64,000 nucleotides of DNA from Brevundimonas sp. A19_0 (GTDB lineage Bacteria > Pseudomonadota > Alphaproteobacteria > Caulobacterales > Caulobacteraceae), in NCBI RefSeq assembly GCF_017744255.1, contig NZ_JAGHQP010000003.1, positions 224,161-288,160 of the forward strand, read 5' to 3'. Under the pieces are notes generated by a model. That model made no database searches. It saw only the letters and a list, made by a program, of their open reading frames with translations, and was not told the DNA's origin. Of this stretch, positions 38,204-46,966 are shown one piece after another (within the stretch, counting starts at the first letter, position 1; each line of letters opens with the position of its first letter). The position numbers were made by a program, and so were the translations under genes.

Positions 38204-38302
38204 ATTTTTCACTGGCAACTCTCGCGTGTCGCGAAGGAAGCCGGTATGTCACGACTTTTCCAGGGGATCGTCCCTGCGATAATCGTGTTCGAGGGAATGA
38301 CT

Positions 38303-39283
38303 ATGCACACTGTGGCACTGATCGGCGCCGGGCGCATCGGGCGAATTCATGCGGCCAATGCGGCGGCCAACGCCCGGCTGCAGCTGGTCAGCGTCACCGA
38401 TCCCACGCCCGCCGGGGCCGAACTGGCCAATCAGTATGGCGCGGCCACCCGCAGCGTTGAGGAGGTGTTCGCCGACCCGTCGATCCGGGGCGTGATCATC
38501 GCCAGCTCGACCGACACCCATCTGGACTACAGCCTGGCCGCCGCCCGGGCGGGCAAGGCCGTGTTCTGTGAAAAGCCCCTCGATCAGGATCTGGATCGCG
38601 CGAAAGAGGCCGCGGCAACCTTCGATTCGCTGGGGCAGCCGGTGCTGCTGGCCTTCAACCGGCGCTTCGATGCCAATTTCGCGACCCTGCAGGCGCGGCT
38701 GGTAGAGGGTGTCGTGGGTGAGCTCGAGACTCTCCACATCATCAGCCACGATCCTGCGCCCCCGCCTGCCGACTACGTCCGCACCTCCGGCGGCCTGTTC
38801 AAGGACATGGTCATCCACGACTTCGACATGGCCCGCTGGCTGCTGGGCGAGCCGGTGGTGGAGGTGTTCTCGACCACCTCCGTACTGGTCGACCCCGCGA
38901 TCGGCGAGGCCGGAGACGTCGATACGGCCAAGACGATTCTCAAGACCGCCGGCGGGCGCCTGTGCGTGATCTCCAGCAGCCGGCGCAGCGGCTACGGCTA
39001 TGACCAGCGGATCGAGGCCTATGGCTCGGGCGGCATGATCCGCGCGCAGAATCAGCTTGAGACGACGGTTGAGACCTGGACCGCAAACGGGGCTGCGGCC
39101 GACCGTTTCCAGAACTTCTTCCTCGACCGCTATCGCGTGGCCTATGCGCGGGAGATGGATCATTTCGCCGATGTGCTGGACGGTTCGGCGCCGCTGATCG
39201 ATCACAACGATGGCGTTGCGGCCCTCGCCCTTGCCGAGGCGGCTGCGCGCTCGGCTGCCGAAGGCGCAGTGATACGCCTCTAG
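38303..39283 (+). CDS. iolG: myo-Inositol 2-dehydrogenase
   Basis: A 326-residue Gfo/Idh/MocA dehydrogenase that oxidises myo-inositol to 2-keto-myo-inositol with NAD. The Rossmann motif GAGRIG is at 8-13, the catalytic Lys is K91 in EKPLD, and D166 and H170 (KDMVIHDFDMARWLLGEP) match D172/H176 of Bacillus IdhA. The start at 38303 has GAGGG seven bases upstream; an ATG two codons earlier and a longer frame also exist. It is divergent from iolR and followed by the TonB receptor after 153 bp. Confidence 0.93.
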   Translation: MHTVALIGAGRIGRIHAANAAANARLQLVSVTDPTPAGAELANQYGAATRSVEEVFADPSIRGVIIASSTDTHLDYSLAAARAGKAVFCEKPLDQDLDRAKEAAATFDSLGQPVLLAFNRRFDANFATLQARLVEGVVGELETLHIISHDPAPPPADYVRTSGGLFKDMVIHDFDMARWLLGEPVVEVFSTTSVLVDPAIGEAGDVDTAKTILKTAGGRLCVISSSRRSGYGYDQRIEAYGSGGMIRAQNQLETTVETWTANGAAADRFQNFFLDRYRVAYAREMDHFADVLDGSAPLIDHNDGVAALALAEAAARSAAEGAVIRL

Positions 39284-39304
39284 CCTACTGCCCTGACGCG
39301 AGAG

Positions 39305-39386
39305 GGAACAGGTCTTTCAACCGTTTCGTCGCCATAAAATGAAATCGAAACTACAGGATTGACACTTTCTGAAATACATATTCTAA
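39305..39386 (+). promoter_or_regulatory. Promoter and IolR-like boxes of the TonB receptor gene
   Basis: GGAA-CAGGTC-TTTC at 39305-39318 has the same outer bases as the iolC box. A second, looser copy (GAAA-TACATA-TTCT) spans 39371-39384. Between them TTGACA (39359-39364) and, 16 bp on, TTCTAA (39381-39386) form a likely sigma-70 promoter, so the second box would cover the -10 region. This ties the receptor to the inositol regulon. Confidence 0.55.
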
Positions 39387-39436
39387 CTTGGGGCAATCAT
39401 AGAGGCCCGCAAAGGGCGAACGGGGAGGATGAATGA

Positions 39437-42409
39437 ATGGCGTATCGCCCGAATATGCGCGTGCTTGCTACTGTCCTGCTGGGGGCCACCGCCCTCGCCG
39501 GACTGCCCACTCTGGTCATGGCCCAGGACGCTCCGGCCAATGAGTCGTCGTCGCAGGACCCTGACCGCCAACAGGACGCCCAGCCCCGGCAGGAGACCCG
39601 GGTCGACGAGATCGTGGTCACCGGCTTCCGCCAGAGCTACGCCAATGCCATCGCGTCCAAGCGCAATGAGGATTCCATCACCGACGGCATTTCGTCGGAC
39701 GGTCTGGGTCGCTTCCCCGACCTGAACGTCGGTGAGGCCCTGCAGCGGGTGCCGGGCGTTCAGATCAATCGCGAGGCGGAAGGCCGCAACGCCACCATCA
39801 ACCTGCGGGGCCTGCCGGGCGAGTTCTCGCGCCTGACCCTGAACGGCGTGGCCTTTGCCGAGCCGATCCTTCGGGAGTCGGCCCCGCTGGGAGCCTTCAA
39901 CTCGGACATCTTCAGCGCCATTGTGGTCAACAAGTCGCCGCTGGCTGACGCCCAGAGTGGCGGCCTGTCCGGCAACGTCGACCTGCGCATCGCGCCGGCG
40001 CTCGGCCGCACCGACGGCGGCTTTATGAAGGTCGCCTCGGAATACAACGAGCTGGGCGAGACCTGGTCGCCCGCCGCGACCATCGGCTACAACCACCATT
40101 TCAGCGATGACTTCGCCGTTTTCGGAACCCTGGCCTGGCGCCATGAGGATTTCCGTCGCGACACCATCCTGTTCAACAGTTATGCGGCCTTCACGCCGGC
40201 CCAGGCCGAGCTGAACCCCTCGCTCTATCCCTATTATGCCACCTCGGCGGCCTGTCCGTCGTGCACCGGCAGCAACTCGACGGCCGGCGTTCTGTACGAC
40301 GCCCAGCACCGCCAGTATGTGCGCCTGAACGAGGGCGATCTGGTCACGGGGGCCATCGGCGCCGAATACCGGCTGAATGATCAGACCCGCATCGGCATCT
40401 CGGGCTTCTATTCTGATCGCGATCTGCCGATGACCACGCAGTATCTGCTGATCACCTCGAACAATCAGTCCAGCGTGCTGACGGCCAACAGCGCTCCGGT
40501 GCAAATGGACGACGGCCGCTATGTGGTCGAGGACTTCAGCTTCGCCAATGCGGACATCACGTCCTCGACCCGGGGCTTCAGCCAGACGCAGAAGGTCTGG
40601 GGGTTCAACCTGACGGGCGAATGGCAGAGCGACGACGGCTGGACCGTCAGTGGTACCGCCGCCCTGTCGCGGGCCGAGAATGACTCGATCGAAATCTCGG
40701 TCGACTTCGAGACCCTTCAGACCGCGGGTGGGAACGGCATCACCGGTCGTCTGGTCACCGGTGGCGACAATATCGACAACCACGTCCAGATCCTTCAGCC
40801 GACCCCGGCCGTGACCACGGCGGGTATCAGCACGGGCGTCTGGGGCGGGGTGGGCGCATCCGGTGCCTGGTTTGACAACGCCAACCCGGCGCTACGCACC
40901 AACCGCTTCAACTTCCAGGGCACCCAGACCATGGGGACCAGTGAAGCCGAGACGGCCCGCATCGACATCGAGCGCGACCTCTATGACGGCGGCATCCTGA
41001 GCGGCTTCCAGTTCGGCGGCGTCTACGAAAGCGTCAAGTTCATCGCCGAAGGCTATCGGATCATGGCCTATGGGCTGCCGATCCAGAACGTTACCTCAGA
41101 CTTCCTGGTGACCGCGCCCTTCGCTTCGGACTTCTTCAACGGCCAGGGCGGTCAGCCGACCGACAACTGGCAGGTCGTGGACCTCGGCCGGGCCCTGTCC
41201 GCCCTGCGACCGGTGACCGTCTATCCGGGGGCCGAGCTGTCGCCGTCGGGCTACAACATCAACTATGCCAACAACGCCTATGCGCGGGACAACTTCACCA
41301 ACGGCACCGACATCTTCGCGGCCTATGGGCAGCTGAAGTATGAATTCGACATCGGCACCATGCCGGTCCACGGCAACGTCGGCCTGCGTTATGAGGCGGC
41401 CGAGAACACCGTTGATGCCCTGACGCGTGTCACGGTCACCAACAACATCGGTGCCCCCTCCGACTTCGTGCCCCAACGGTACCAGCAGGACTACGACAAG
41501 TGGCTGCCGTCGTTCATCGTGATCGCCGAGCCGACGCCCGACGTGGTGCTGCGCGCCGCGGCCTATCAAAGCTATGTCCGGCCCCAGCCGCTGCAGTTCT
41601 CGCCGAGCACGGTGGTCAGCGCGCCCTCGACCAACGGCACCTACACCGTGACCCTGGGCAATCCGGAGCTTGAGCCCTACGACGCCACGTCGTTCGACTT
41701 CTCGGCGGAATGGTACAACCGGCCCGACAGCATCATCTCGCTGGCGCTGTTCACCAAGCGCATCACCGGCCTGATCGGACCGATCACTGACATCAATGTG
41801 CTGTGTCCGGCGGATGGCGGCGGTCTCGGCATCGGCACCTTCACCGTCAGCGGTGACCAGTGCCTGAGCAGCCTGACCTACACCCAGGGCGGGGTGACCC
41901 TCCCGTATCAGGTGAACATCTCGGGCTTCACCAACCAGGACAATCCGATCACCGTCAGCGGGGCCGAGTTCAACCTGCAGCAGTCGTTCGACTTCCTGCC
42001 GGGCTTCTGGTCCAACATGGGCGGTGGCTTCAACTATGCCTACACGACCGTCAGCGGGAAGACGACGACGGGGCAGGACGCCACCCTGCCGGGCGTGTCG
42101 GAGCATAACCTGAACGTCATCGGCTACTATGAGACCGAGCGTTACGGCATCCGGCTGGTCTACAACCTGCGCAGTGAATACGACCTGGCCTCGACCGCCA
42201 GCTTCACCGGCGCGGCGCGTCAGGTTCGCTCGCGCGGCCAGATCGACCTGTCGGCCTCGTACAACATCAACGACACCATCTCGCTGGGTCTGGACGCCTA
42301 CAACCTGACCGACGAGATCCGGGTCGAGTATGAGAATCAGGAAAACATGCCGCGGCGCGCCGACTATGACGGTCGCACCGTGACCATGACCCTGCGGGCA
42401 ACCTTCTAG
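39437..42409 (+). CDS. TonB-dependent outer-membrane receptor
   Basis: A 990-residue receptor with a signal peptide ending VMAQ (about residue 31). A TonB-box-like segment VDEIVVTGF follows (56-64), then a plug domain (QRVPGVQINREAEGRNATINLRGL, ADAQSGGLSGNVDLR) and a large beta-barrel ending TMTLRATF with terminal Phe. It resembles the long TonB receptors that Caulobacterales use for carbohydrate uptake rather than siderophore receptors. GGGGAGG sits eight bases before the ATG. IolR-like boxes lie in its promoter, and the lyase-like gene follows after 107 bp, so it probably imports the substrate of the inositol island. Confidence 0.92.
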   Translation: MAYRPNMRVLATVLLGATALAGLPTLVMAQDAPANESSSQDPDRQQDAQPRQETRVDEIVVTGFRQSYANAIASKRNEDSITDGISSDGLGRFPDLNVGEALQRVPGVQINREAEGRNATINLRGLPGEFSRLTLNGVAFAEPILRESAPLGAFNSDIFSAIVVNKSPLADAQSGGLSGNVDLRIAPALGRTDGGFMKVASEYNELGETWSPAATIGYNHHFSDDFAVFGTLAWRHEDFRRDTILFNSYAAFTPAQAELNPSLYPYYATSAACPSCTGSNSTAGVLYDAQHRQYVRLNEGDLVTGAIGAEYRLNDQTRIGISGFYSDRDLPMTTQYLLITSNNQSSVLTANSAPVQMDDGRYVVEDFSFANADITSSTRGFSQTQKVWGFNLTGEWQSDDGWTVSGTAALSRAENDSIEISVDFETLQTAGGNGITGRLVTGGDNIDNHVQILQPTPAVTTAGISTGVWGGVGASGAWFDNANPALRTNRFNFQGTQTMGTSEAETARIDIERDLYDGGILSGFQFGGVYESVKFIAEGYRIMAYGLPIQNVTSDFLVTAPFASDFFNGQGGQPTDNWQVVDLGRALSALRPVTVYPGAELSPSGYNINYANNAYARDNFTNGTDIFAAYGQLKYEFDIGTMPVHGNVGLRYEAAENTVDALTRVTVTNNIGAPSDFVPQRYQQDYDKWLPSFIVIAEPTPDVVLRAAAYQSYVRPQPLQFSPSTVVSAPSTNGTYTVTLGNPELEPYDATSFDFSAEWYNRPDSIISLALFTKRITGLIGPITDINVLCPADGGGLGIGTFTVSGDQCLSSLTYTQGGVTLPYQVNISGFTNQDNPITVSGAEFNLQQSFDFLPGFWSNMGGGFNYAYTTVSGKTTTGQDATLPGVSEHNLNVIGYYETERYGIRLVYNLRSEYDLASTASFTGAARQVRSRGQIDLSASYNINDTISLGLDAYNLTDEIRVEYENQENMPRRADYDGRTVTMTLRATF

Positions 42410-42516
42410 TCTTCCTCCCCGGAAGCCCGGTCGATGTTCGCCTTCGGGCGGTGTCGGCCGGGCCTAGGAGGGGGCAGACCCCGAAGACCCAGTAAATCCG
42501 GACAGCGGAGCTTATC

Positions 42517-44301
42517 ATGCACAGACGCACCTTCCTCACCGGCACGGCGGCGTCTGCCGCCTTCGCGCTGTCGGGGCCCGGGCTGGCCTTTGCCCGGAGT
42601 GATGCGAAGGATGCGGGCACCCTGGCCCTGCTGACCGAGGCTGCGGACCGGCTTGCGGCCGAGGTGCTGGAAGGCATGGAGGGAGCCGGTCGCGGCGGCG
42701 CCCGCGGCACGCTCCGGCAACTGCGACGCCTGTTCACCCCCTACATCTGGCCGGACTCCCGCTACCACCACAGCGCGGCCCTCGAGGCGCCGATGGAGAC
42801 CCTGCTCAGCCAGGTCGAGGCCGCCCAGCACGACGACGGCACCTTTAGCGGCGGCAACCGCCACTCGCCGCCCGACTCGGCCTTCCTGATGGAAGACATG
42901 GGCGCCATGACCGAGGCGGCCGAGGGAATCCGGCATCCGGTGGTGCGGGACATCTCCAGCCGTCTGGCGGCCATGATGCGCAAGGCGGGTCCTGCCCTGC
43001 GTACGGGCGGGATCCACACCCCGAACCACCGCTGGGAACTGTCGGCGGCGCTGGCCCGGATCGACCGCGTCGATCCCAATCCCGCCTATCGCGCGCGGAT
43101 CGACGAATGGCTGGCCGAGGGCGTCGATATCAATGCCGAGGGCATCTATTCCGAGCGCAGCTCCAACTATGCCCAGGCGGTGAGCAATCCCTCCCTGCTT
43201 CGCCTGTCCCGCTTGCCGGGTCTCGAGGGCTTGAAGCACCTGGTGCGGCGCAACCTCGAGACCACCATCGACATGGCCGAGCCGACCTATGGCGACGTCG
43301 AGACCATCTATTCGCGGCGTCAGGATCAGGCCCAGAGCAAGCAGACCCTGCACACCTATTACCTCCAGTACCGGGAGCTGGCGCAGGACTTTGACGACGG
43401 GCGCTTCGCCGGCATCGTCCGCTGGATCGAACAGAACGACAGCAGCCAGCTGGGCGATGCCCTGGCCGACTTCCTCGACCATCCGAAGCTGGCCGGACCC
43501 ATCCCGGCGCCCGTGCAGCCCTTCGTCGACTTCCAGCGCTACTTCCGGACCGTCAATCTGGTGCGTGAGCGCCGCGGCGATATGACGGCCAGCTTCTATG
43601 CGGGCAGCGACTGGTATGAGGACGGCGAGCCCTCGCGCTTCTACAACACCATCGGCTCGGGGCTGGCGACCAATCCGACCCTGATGCGCCTGTGGAAGGG
43701 CCCGCTGGTCATCGACGCCATCCGGGTGATCCCCGACTTCTTCAGCATGGGCCATTTCCGCCCGTCCGATATCGCGCTTGCCGACGACGGCACAGTCACC
43801 CTGAGCGGCGAGATGAATGTGCCCTACTATCTGCCCATGCCCCCCGAGCGGCGAGATCCCGACGGGGCCTATGCGCTCAGCAAATCGGTGGACGGACGGT
43901 TCAACAGCGCGCTCGACTTCAGCCACCGCCCCGCCCACTTCCGGCGGCTGGCTATCCAGATGGTGGCCCGGCCCCGGAGCGACGGCTATGCGCTGGAGTT
44001 CAGCACGGACGGCGAGGCCGAGGTCGGTATCGCCATCGAAATCACCCTGCGTCCTGGCGGCACGCTGACGGGAGTTCAGGAAGTCGCCGGCGTCGGCGGC
44101 CTGCTGACCGGGGGCGAAGCCACCTATACGGTCGAGGGCCAGCACCTGCGCTTCGGTCCGGGTGGCAGCGATGTCGTGCCGCGTCTCAGCTCCGGCGAAC
44201 AGTACAGCTGGGCGGGGGGACGGCTGAACCTGGCGGGCGACAAGGTCTACATCACCGGCGAAACGCCCTTCACCCACACCCTGCGCCTCGCGTTCGGCTG
44301 A
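42517..44301 (+). CDS. Tat-exported polysaccharide-lyase-like protein (family unassigned)
   Basis: A 594-residue protein with a twin-arginine signal (RRTFLTG, residues 3-9; cleavage near AFA, 26). The N-terminal half is helical and looks like an alpha/alpha toroid; the C-terminal half is beta-rich. This is the layout of PL8, heparinase and related lyases. Candidate active-site residues are N170-H171 (TPNHRW), Y218 (SSNYAQ) and the SRRQD segment (266-270). I cannot name a PL family. It is downstream of the TonB receptor, and GH105 plus the GPH symporter are on the other arm of the island, which fits beta-elimination of a 4-linked uronic acid. A non-lyase carbohydrate role is possible. Confidence 0.6.
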   Translation: MHRRTFLTGTAASAAFALSGPGLAFARSDAKDAGTLALLTEAADRLAAEVLEGMEGAGRGGARGTLRQLRRLFTPYIWPDSRYHHSAALEAPMETLLSQVEAAQHDDGTFSGGNRHSPPDSAFLMEDMGAMTEAAEGIRHPVVRDISSRLAAMMRKAGPALRTGGIHTPNHRWELSAALARIDRVDPNPAYRARIDEWLAEGVDINAEGIYSERSSNYAQAVSNPSLLRLSRLPGLEGLKHLVRRNLETTIDMAEPTYGDVETIYSRRQDQAQSKQTLHTYYLQYRELAQDFDDGRFAGIVRWIEQNDSSQLGDALADFLDHPKLAGPIPAPVQPFVDFQRYFRTVNLVRERRGDMTASFYAGSDWYEDGEPSRFYNTIGSGLATNPTLMRLWKGPLVIDAIRVIPDFFSMGHFRPSDIALADDGTVTLSGEMNVPYYLPMPPERRDPDGAYALSKSVDGRFNSALDFSHRPAHFRRLAIQMVARPRSDGYALEFSTDGEAEVGIAIEITLRPGGTLTGVQEVAGVGGLLTGGEATYTVEGQHLRFGPGGSDVVPRLSSGEQYSWAGGRLNLAGDKVYITGETPFTHTLRLAFG

Positions 44302-44308
44302 GGAAGCC

Positions 44309-45361
44309 TCAGCCCGGCAAGGACACGTCCTCGCCCAGGGTGTTGCGCACATAGAGCAGCTTCACCCAGACCAGACCGACGACGAGCAGGGGCGAAGCGA
44401 ACATCACGCCCAGCGGCCCGAACAGCGTGCCAAGTCCCAGCACCCCGAACAGGGTCAGCACGGGCGGCAGGTTGACGGCGCGCTTCTGTATGAAGGGATA
44501 GATGAGGTTGCTCTCGATCTGCTGGACGACGAAATAGACCACGATCACCCACAGGATCATCTCCGGGCCCTGATCGAGGGCCAGCAGGACCGCCGGGACT
44601 ACCGACACGATCGGCCCGACAATCGGGACGAAGGCCGCAAGCCCGGCGAACAGGCCGAGCGCGACGGGGGAGGGCAGACCGATCAGCGCGGTGCCGATAC
44701 CGGTCAGCACGCCGACGACCGTCATGTCGGCCAGCGTCCCCAGCAACCACAGGCGCAGGGCGCGGCCGCTCTCGTTGGCGGCTTCGCGCAGCGGCTCTCG
44801 CGGACCGCGGGGGGCCAGCATCAGCAGGCCGTCGCGCATGCGTTCGGGCTGGACCGCAAAGAACAGGCCGGCAAAGACCACGAGCAGAAGATTGGCTCCG
44901 GCCCCGACGACGGTCATCACATAGCCGCCCACCTGACCGACCATGCCCTGCAGGCTGGAGGTGGAGCCTGCACCGTCCAGCCGGCTGGCCAGCTGGTCGC
45001 CGAAGGGCAGGGTGGCGATGCGGGTCTCAAGCTCTGCCAGGGAAGCCGGCAGCCGGTCCGCCAGTGTGGCGACCTGGTTGCTGATCGTTGAGCCGAACAG
45101 CCAGGCCGAGCCGCTCAGGACCGCCAGGATGGCCACGGCCGCCACCGCAATGCTCAGGCCGGTCGACAGCCCCGTGCGGTCCCGGATGGGATCGGCGAGA
45201 CTGCGGACCAACACCGCAATGATGACGGCCGCGAAGGCGAGCAGCAGGACTGTTGCCAGCTTCCACAGCAGCGCCATACCCACAATGACCGCCGCGATGA
45301 ACAGCACCTTGCGGATGAAGCCGGCATCAAGGCTGGTCGCGGAGGAGGTGGAACGGGTCAT
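44309..45361 (-). CDS. AI-2E-family transporter
   Basis: A 350-residue membrane protein of the AI-2E (PerM/YdiK-like) family. It has paired N-terminal helices, a central amphipathic region (about 95-150) and C-terminal helices. The family motif is readable as LPSPVALGLFAGLAAFVPIVGPIVSVVPAVLLA, then VVYFVVQQIESNLIYPFIQKRAVNLPPVL. Despite the name, family members also work as Na+(Li+)/H+ antiporters, so the transported ion or signal is open. It converges on the lyase-like gene (7 bp between stops) and lies 32 bp after the host-attachment-type gene. Confidence 0.88.
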   Translation of the reverse strand: MTRSTSSATSLDAGFIRKVLFIAAVIVGMALLWKLATVLLLAFAAVIIAVLVRSLADPIRDRTGLSTGLSIAVAAVAILAVLSGSAWLFGSTISNQVATLADRLPASLAELETRIATLPFGDQLASRLDGAGSTSSLQGMVGQVGGYVMTVVGAGANLLLVVFAGLFFAVQPERMRDGLLMLAPRGPREPLREAANESGRALRLWLLGTLADMTVVGVLTGIGTALIGLPSPVALGLFAGLAAFVPIVGPIVSVVPAVLLALDQGPEMILWVIVVYFVVQQIESNLIYPFIQKRAVNLPPVLTLFGVLGLGTLFGPLGVMFASPLLVVGLVWVKLLYVRNTLGEDVSLPG

Positions 45362-45393
45362 GAGACCTCCGGGCTGGGGCTGTCGATGCGGAC

Positions 45394-45786
45394 CTACCCG
45401 CTGATTGACTTCTCGATGTCCTCGACCGAGGCGTTGATCAGCGTCTTGGCCTGCTCAAGCACCAGTTTGTCGGTGACTTCGGAATGCAGCAGGGGGCGAA
45501 TCTCGCCCAGCGTCACCGGGTCGGCGATCAGGATCAGGTGATCAAACTGGCCCGAGTGGGCCATCTTGAAGAGCCGCTCGGCGATCATTTTCGAAAAGGT
45601 CGCTTCGTTGAGGTCGCGATCCGACATGTCCGGCGGGGTCTTGCCGGAAGGCCCCTGGTCGGCGAGGTCGCCGGTGGCCCAGTTGCCGTCGTGTTGGAGC
45701 GAGCCGCCCTTGACGCGGAAGGTCTTGGCGCCGTCTCCCGTGGCGACGACGACGAGGGTGCCTTCTTTCTGACGGAGGTTAGACAT
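45394..45786 (-). CDS. Host-attachment-family protein (PF10116 type)
   Basis: A 130-residue protein that matches the 'protein required for attachment to host cells' family: TLVVVATGDGAKTFRV at the N-terminus, then DLNEATFSKMIAERLFKMAHSGQFDHLILIADPVTLGEIRPLL. The second half resembles an actin-like or release-factor-like alpha/beta fold. The name comes from Agrobacterium genetics, and the biochemical role is unknown. SD AAAGGA precedes the ATG. Its stop is 32 bp from the AI-2E gene. Confidence 0.8.
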   Translation of the reverse strand: MSNLRQKEGTLVVVATGDGAKTFRVKGGSLQHDGNWATGDLADQGPSGKTPPDMSDRDLNEATFSKMIAERLFKMAHSGQFDHLILIADPVTLGEIRPLLHSEVTDKLVLEQAKTLINASVEDIEKSISG

Positions 45787-45868
45787 GGCGGTCCTTTCGA
45801 GAATCGAGGTGGGGCGCCCGCTCCGAGGCGCGCCTTAAATGAGGTTTGTGTCGGGTGCCGGCCGGCGC

Positions 45869-46138
45869 TCAGGCCTTGCCGAGGTTCCCGCCGGGCGTGG
45901 CGCCACTGCCGCCGCTGCCGGGCTCGACGATCGGGCCGCTGGCGGGTTCGCCCAGTTCGGCGCCTGCGCTCTTGATGCGGTTGATGGCGTCCTGGTCCAG
46001 ACCCGCGCGCTTGAGATCGGACCAGTCATGATAGGGGCGGTGCTGGATGATGGCGTCGGCCTTGTCGCCGATGGCTTCTTCGCCGGCCAGATCCCCGGCG
46101 GGAGCGAGGTTGAGGTAGAGGGTCTTGTCGCGGCTCAT
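45869..46138 (-). CDS. Small helix-hairpin-helix domain protein
   Basis: An 89-residue protein. Residues about 10-60 contain a helix-hairpin-helix unit of the ComEA/DNA-uptake type: LAGEEAIGDKADAIIQHRPY, then DLKRAGLDQDAINRIKSAGAEL. The tail (60-89) is Gly/Pro/Ser-rich and unstructured. There is no signal peptide. HhH units usually bind DNA backbones or partner proteins. It is 82 bp upstream of, and on the same strand as, the host-attachment-type gene. Confidence 0.7.
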   Translation of the reverse strand: MSRDKTLYLNLAPAGDLAGEEAIGDKADAIIQHRPYHDWSDLKRAGLDQDAINRIKSAGAELGEPASGPIVEPGSGGSGATPGGNLGKA

Positions 46139-46179
46139 GGAGTCTCCGAACGTCTCGTGGGTCGATCATGGGGCCATTC

Positions 46180-46239
46180 GGACGCCGTCTTCGGCGTCCG
46201 CGCAGGGCACATGTCGTGGACAGGCGGGCCGTGCCCGCC
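46180..46239. terminator. Two strong hairpins in the gap before the TetR gene
   Basis: GGACGCCG-TCTT-CGGCGTCC (46180-46199) and GGCGGGC-CGT-GCCCGCC (46223-46239) lie in the 185-bp gap between the HhH gene and the TetR gene. They may end tetR transcription before the HhH gene. No T-tract is present. Confidence 0.45.
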
Positions 46240-46323
46240 AGGGTGTGTGGTGTTAATCAACCAGAGCGAGGGGAGTTCCGGCCGGGCGCGCCATTCTGCG
46301 GGTGCAGGACGCCGCGCGTCCGC

Positions 46324-46944
46324 TCAGCCTTTTGCGGCTCGAGGAAGAGACTGGGCCAGCAGCCCCGCGACCACCCGTCGGCCCGAGTCGGCATCCTGGT
46401 CCAGCATACCCCGCAGGGGCGGACCGATGAGCGCATCGCCGAAAGCGCTCAGGGCGATGAACAGCACGGCGTCCCTGACCTGAGGCGCGTCCGCAGGGTC
46501 GATGTCGCCCAGCTTCTCCTGAATGGCCTCGACCAGGCCCCGCACCGCAGCCCTCACGGGGTCCAGATGCGACAGGTCACCCGACATGACGATCCACGCC
46601 GCCAGCTTGCCGGCTCCGCCCGCGTCGAAGGCGTCAAAGACGGCATTGACCAGCTCCATCGGGGCCCCTTCGTCCGTGCGGAGCCTCGCGACGGCGCGAT
46701 CCAGCGCCCGGGTAAGGTCCTCGACCATCGAACCCATCAGGGCCGATTGCAGTCCGGCGGCAGAGCCGAAGTGGTGGATCAGGTTGGTGTGCGTGACCCC
46801 GATGTCCTGGGCAACGGCCGCCAGGGTGACTGCGGTGGGGCCCCCTTCCAGCAGCAGGGTCCGCGCCGACGCCACGGCTTCGCGGCGCGCTTCTTCGGGC
46901 GCGCGGCGGCGGCGGCGGACGGGTGAGGTGTCTTTTATTGACAT
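46324..46944 (-). CDS. TetR-family transcriptional regulator
   Basis: A 206-residue repressor. Residues about 16-66 form the TetR helix-turn-helix (ARTLLLEGGPTAVTLAAVAQDIGVTHTNLIHHFG). The rest is a helical ligand-binding domain (MVEDLTRALDRAV ... GLVEAIQEKLGD). It is divergent from the Coq4-like gene, 62 bp apart, and an inverted repeat GATGT-N11-ACATC begins 2 bp before its ATG, a likely operator for both genes. No ribosome site precedes the ATG, and TATAAC ends 8 bp before it, so a leaderless mRNA is likely. Confidence 0.88.
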   Translation of the reverse strand: MSIKDTSPVRRRRRAPEEARREAVASARTLLLEGGPTAVTLAAVAQDIGVTHTNLIHHFGSAAGLQSALMGSMVEDLTRALDRAVARLRTDEGAPMELVNAVFDAFDAGGAGKLAAWIVMSGDLSHLDPVRAAVRGLVEAIQEKLGDIDPADAPQVRDAVLFIALSAFGDALIGPPLRGMLDQDADSGRRVVAGLLAQSLPRAAKG

Positions 46945-46966
46945 TGATGTCAGTTATAGCTACATC
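46938..46966. promoter_or_regulatory. TetR-type operator over divergent promoters
   Basis: GATGT (46946-46950) and ACATC (46962-46966) are exact inverted arms 11 bp apart. For the plus strand, TTGACA (46938-46943) and TACATC (46961-46966) are a -35/-10 pair with a 17-bp spacer. For the minus strand, TATAAC lies in the centre, 8 bp before the tetR ATG. Binding would block both promoters. Confidence 0.5.

Noticed and set aside
46180..46239. Clustered hairpins as a CRISPR or repeat array
   Set aside because: The two stems differ in sequence, and there are no regular direct repeats or spacers anywhere in the window.
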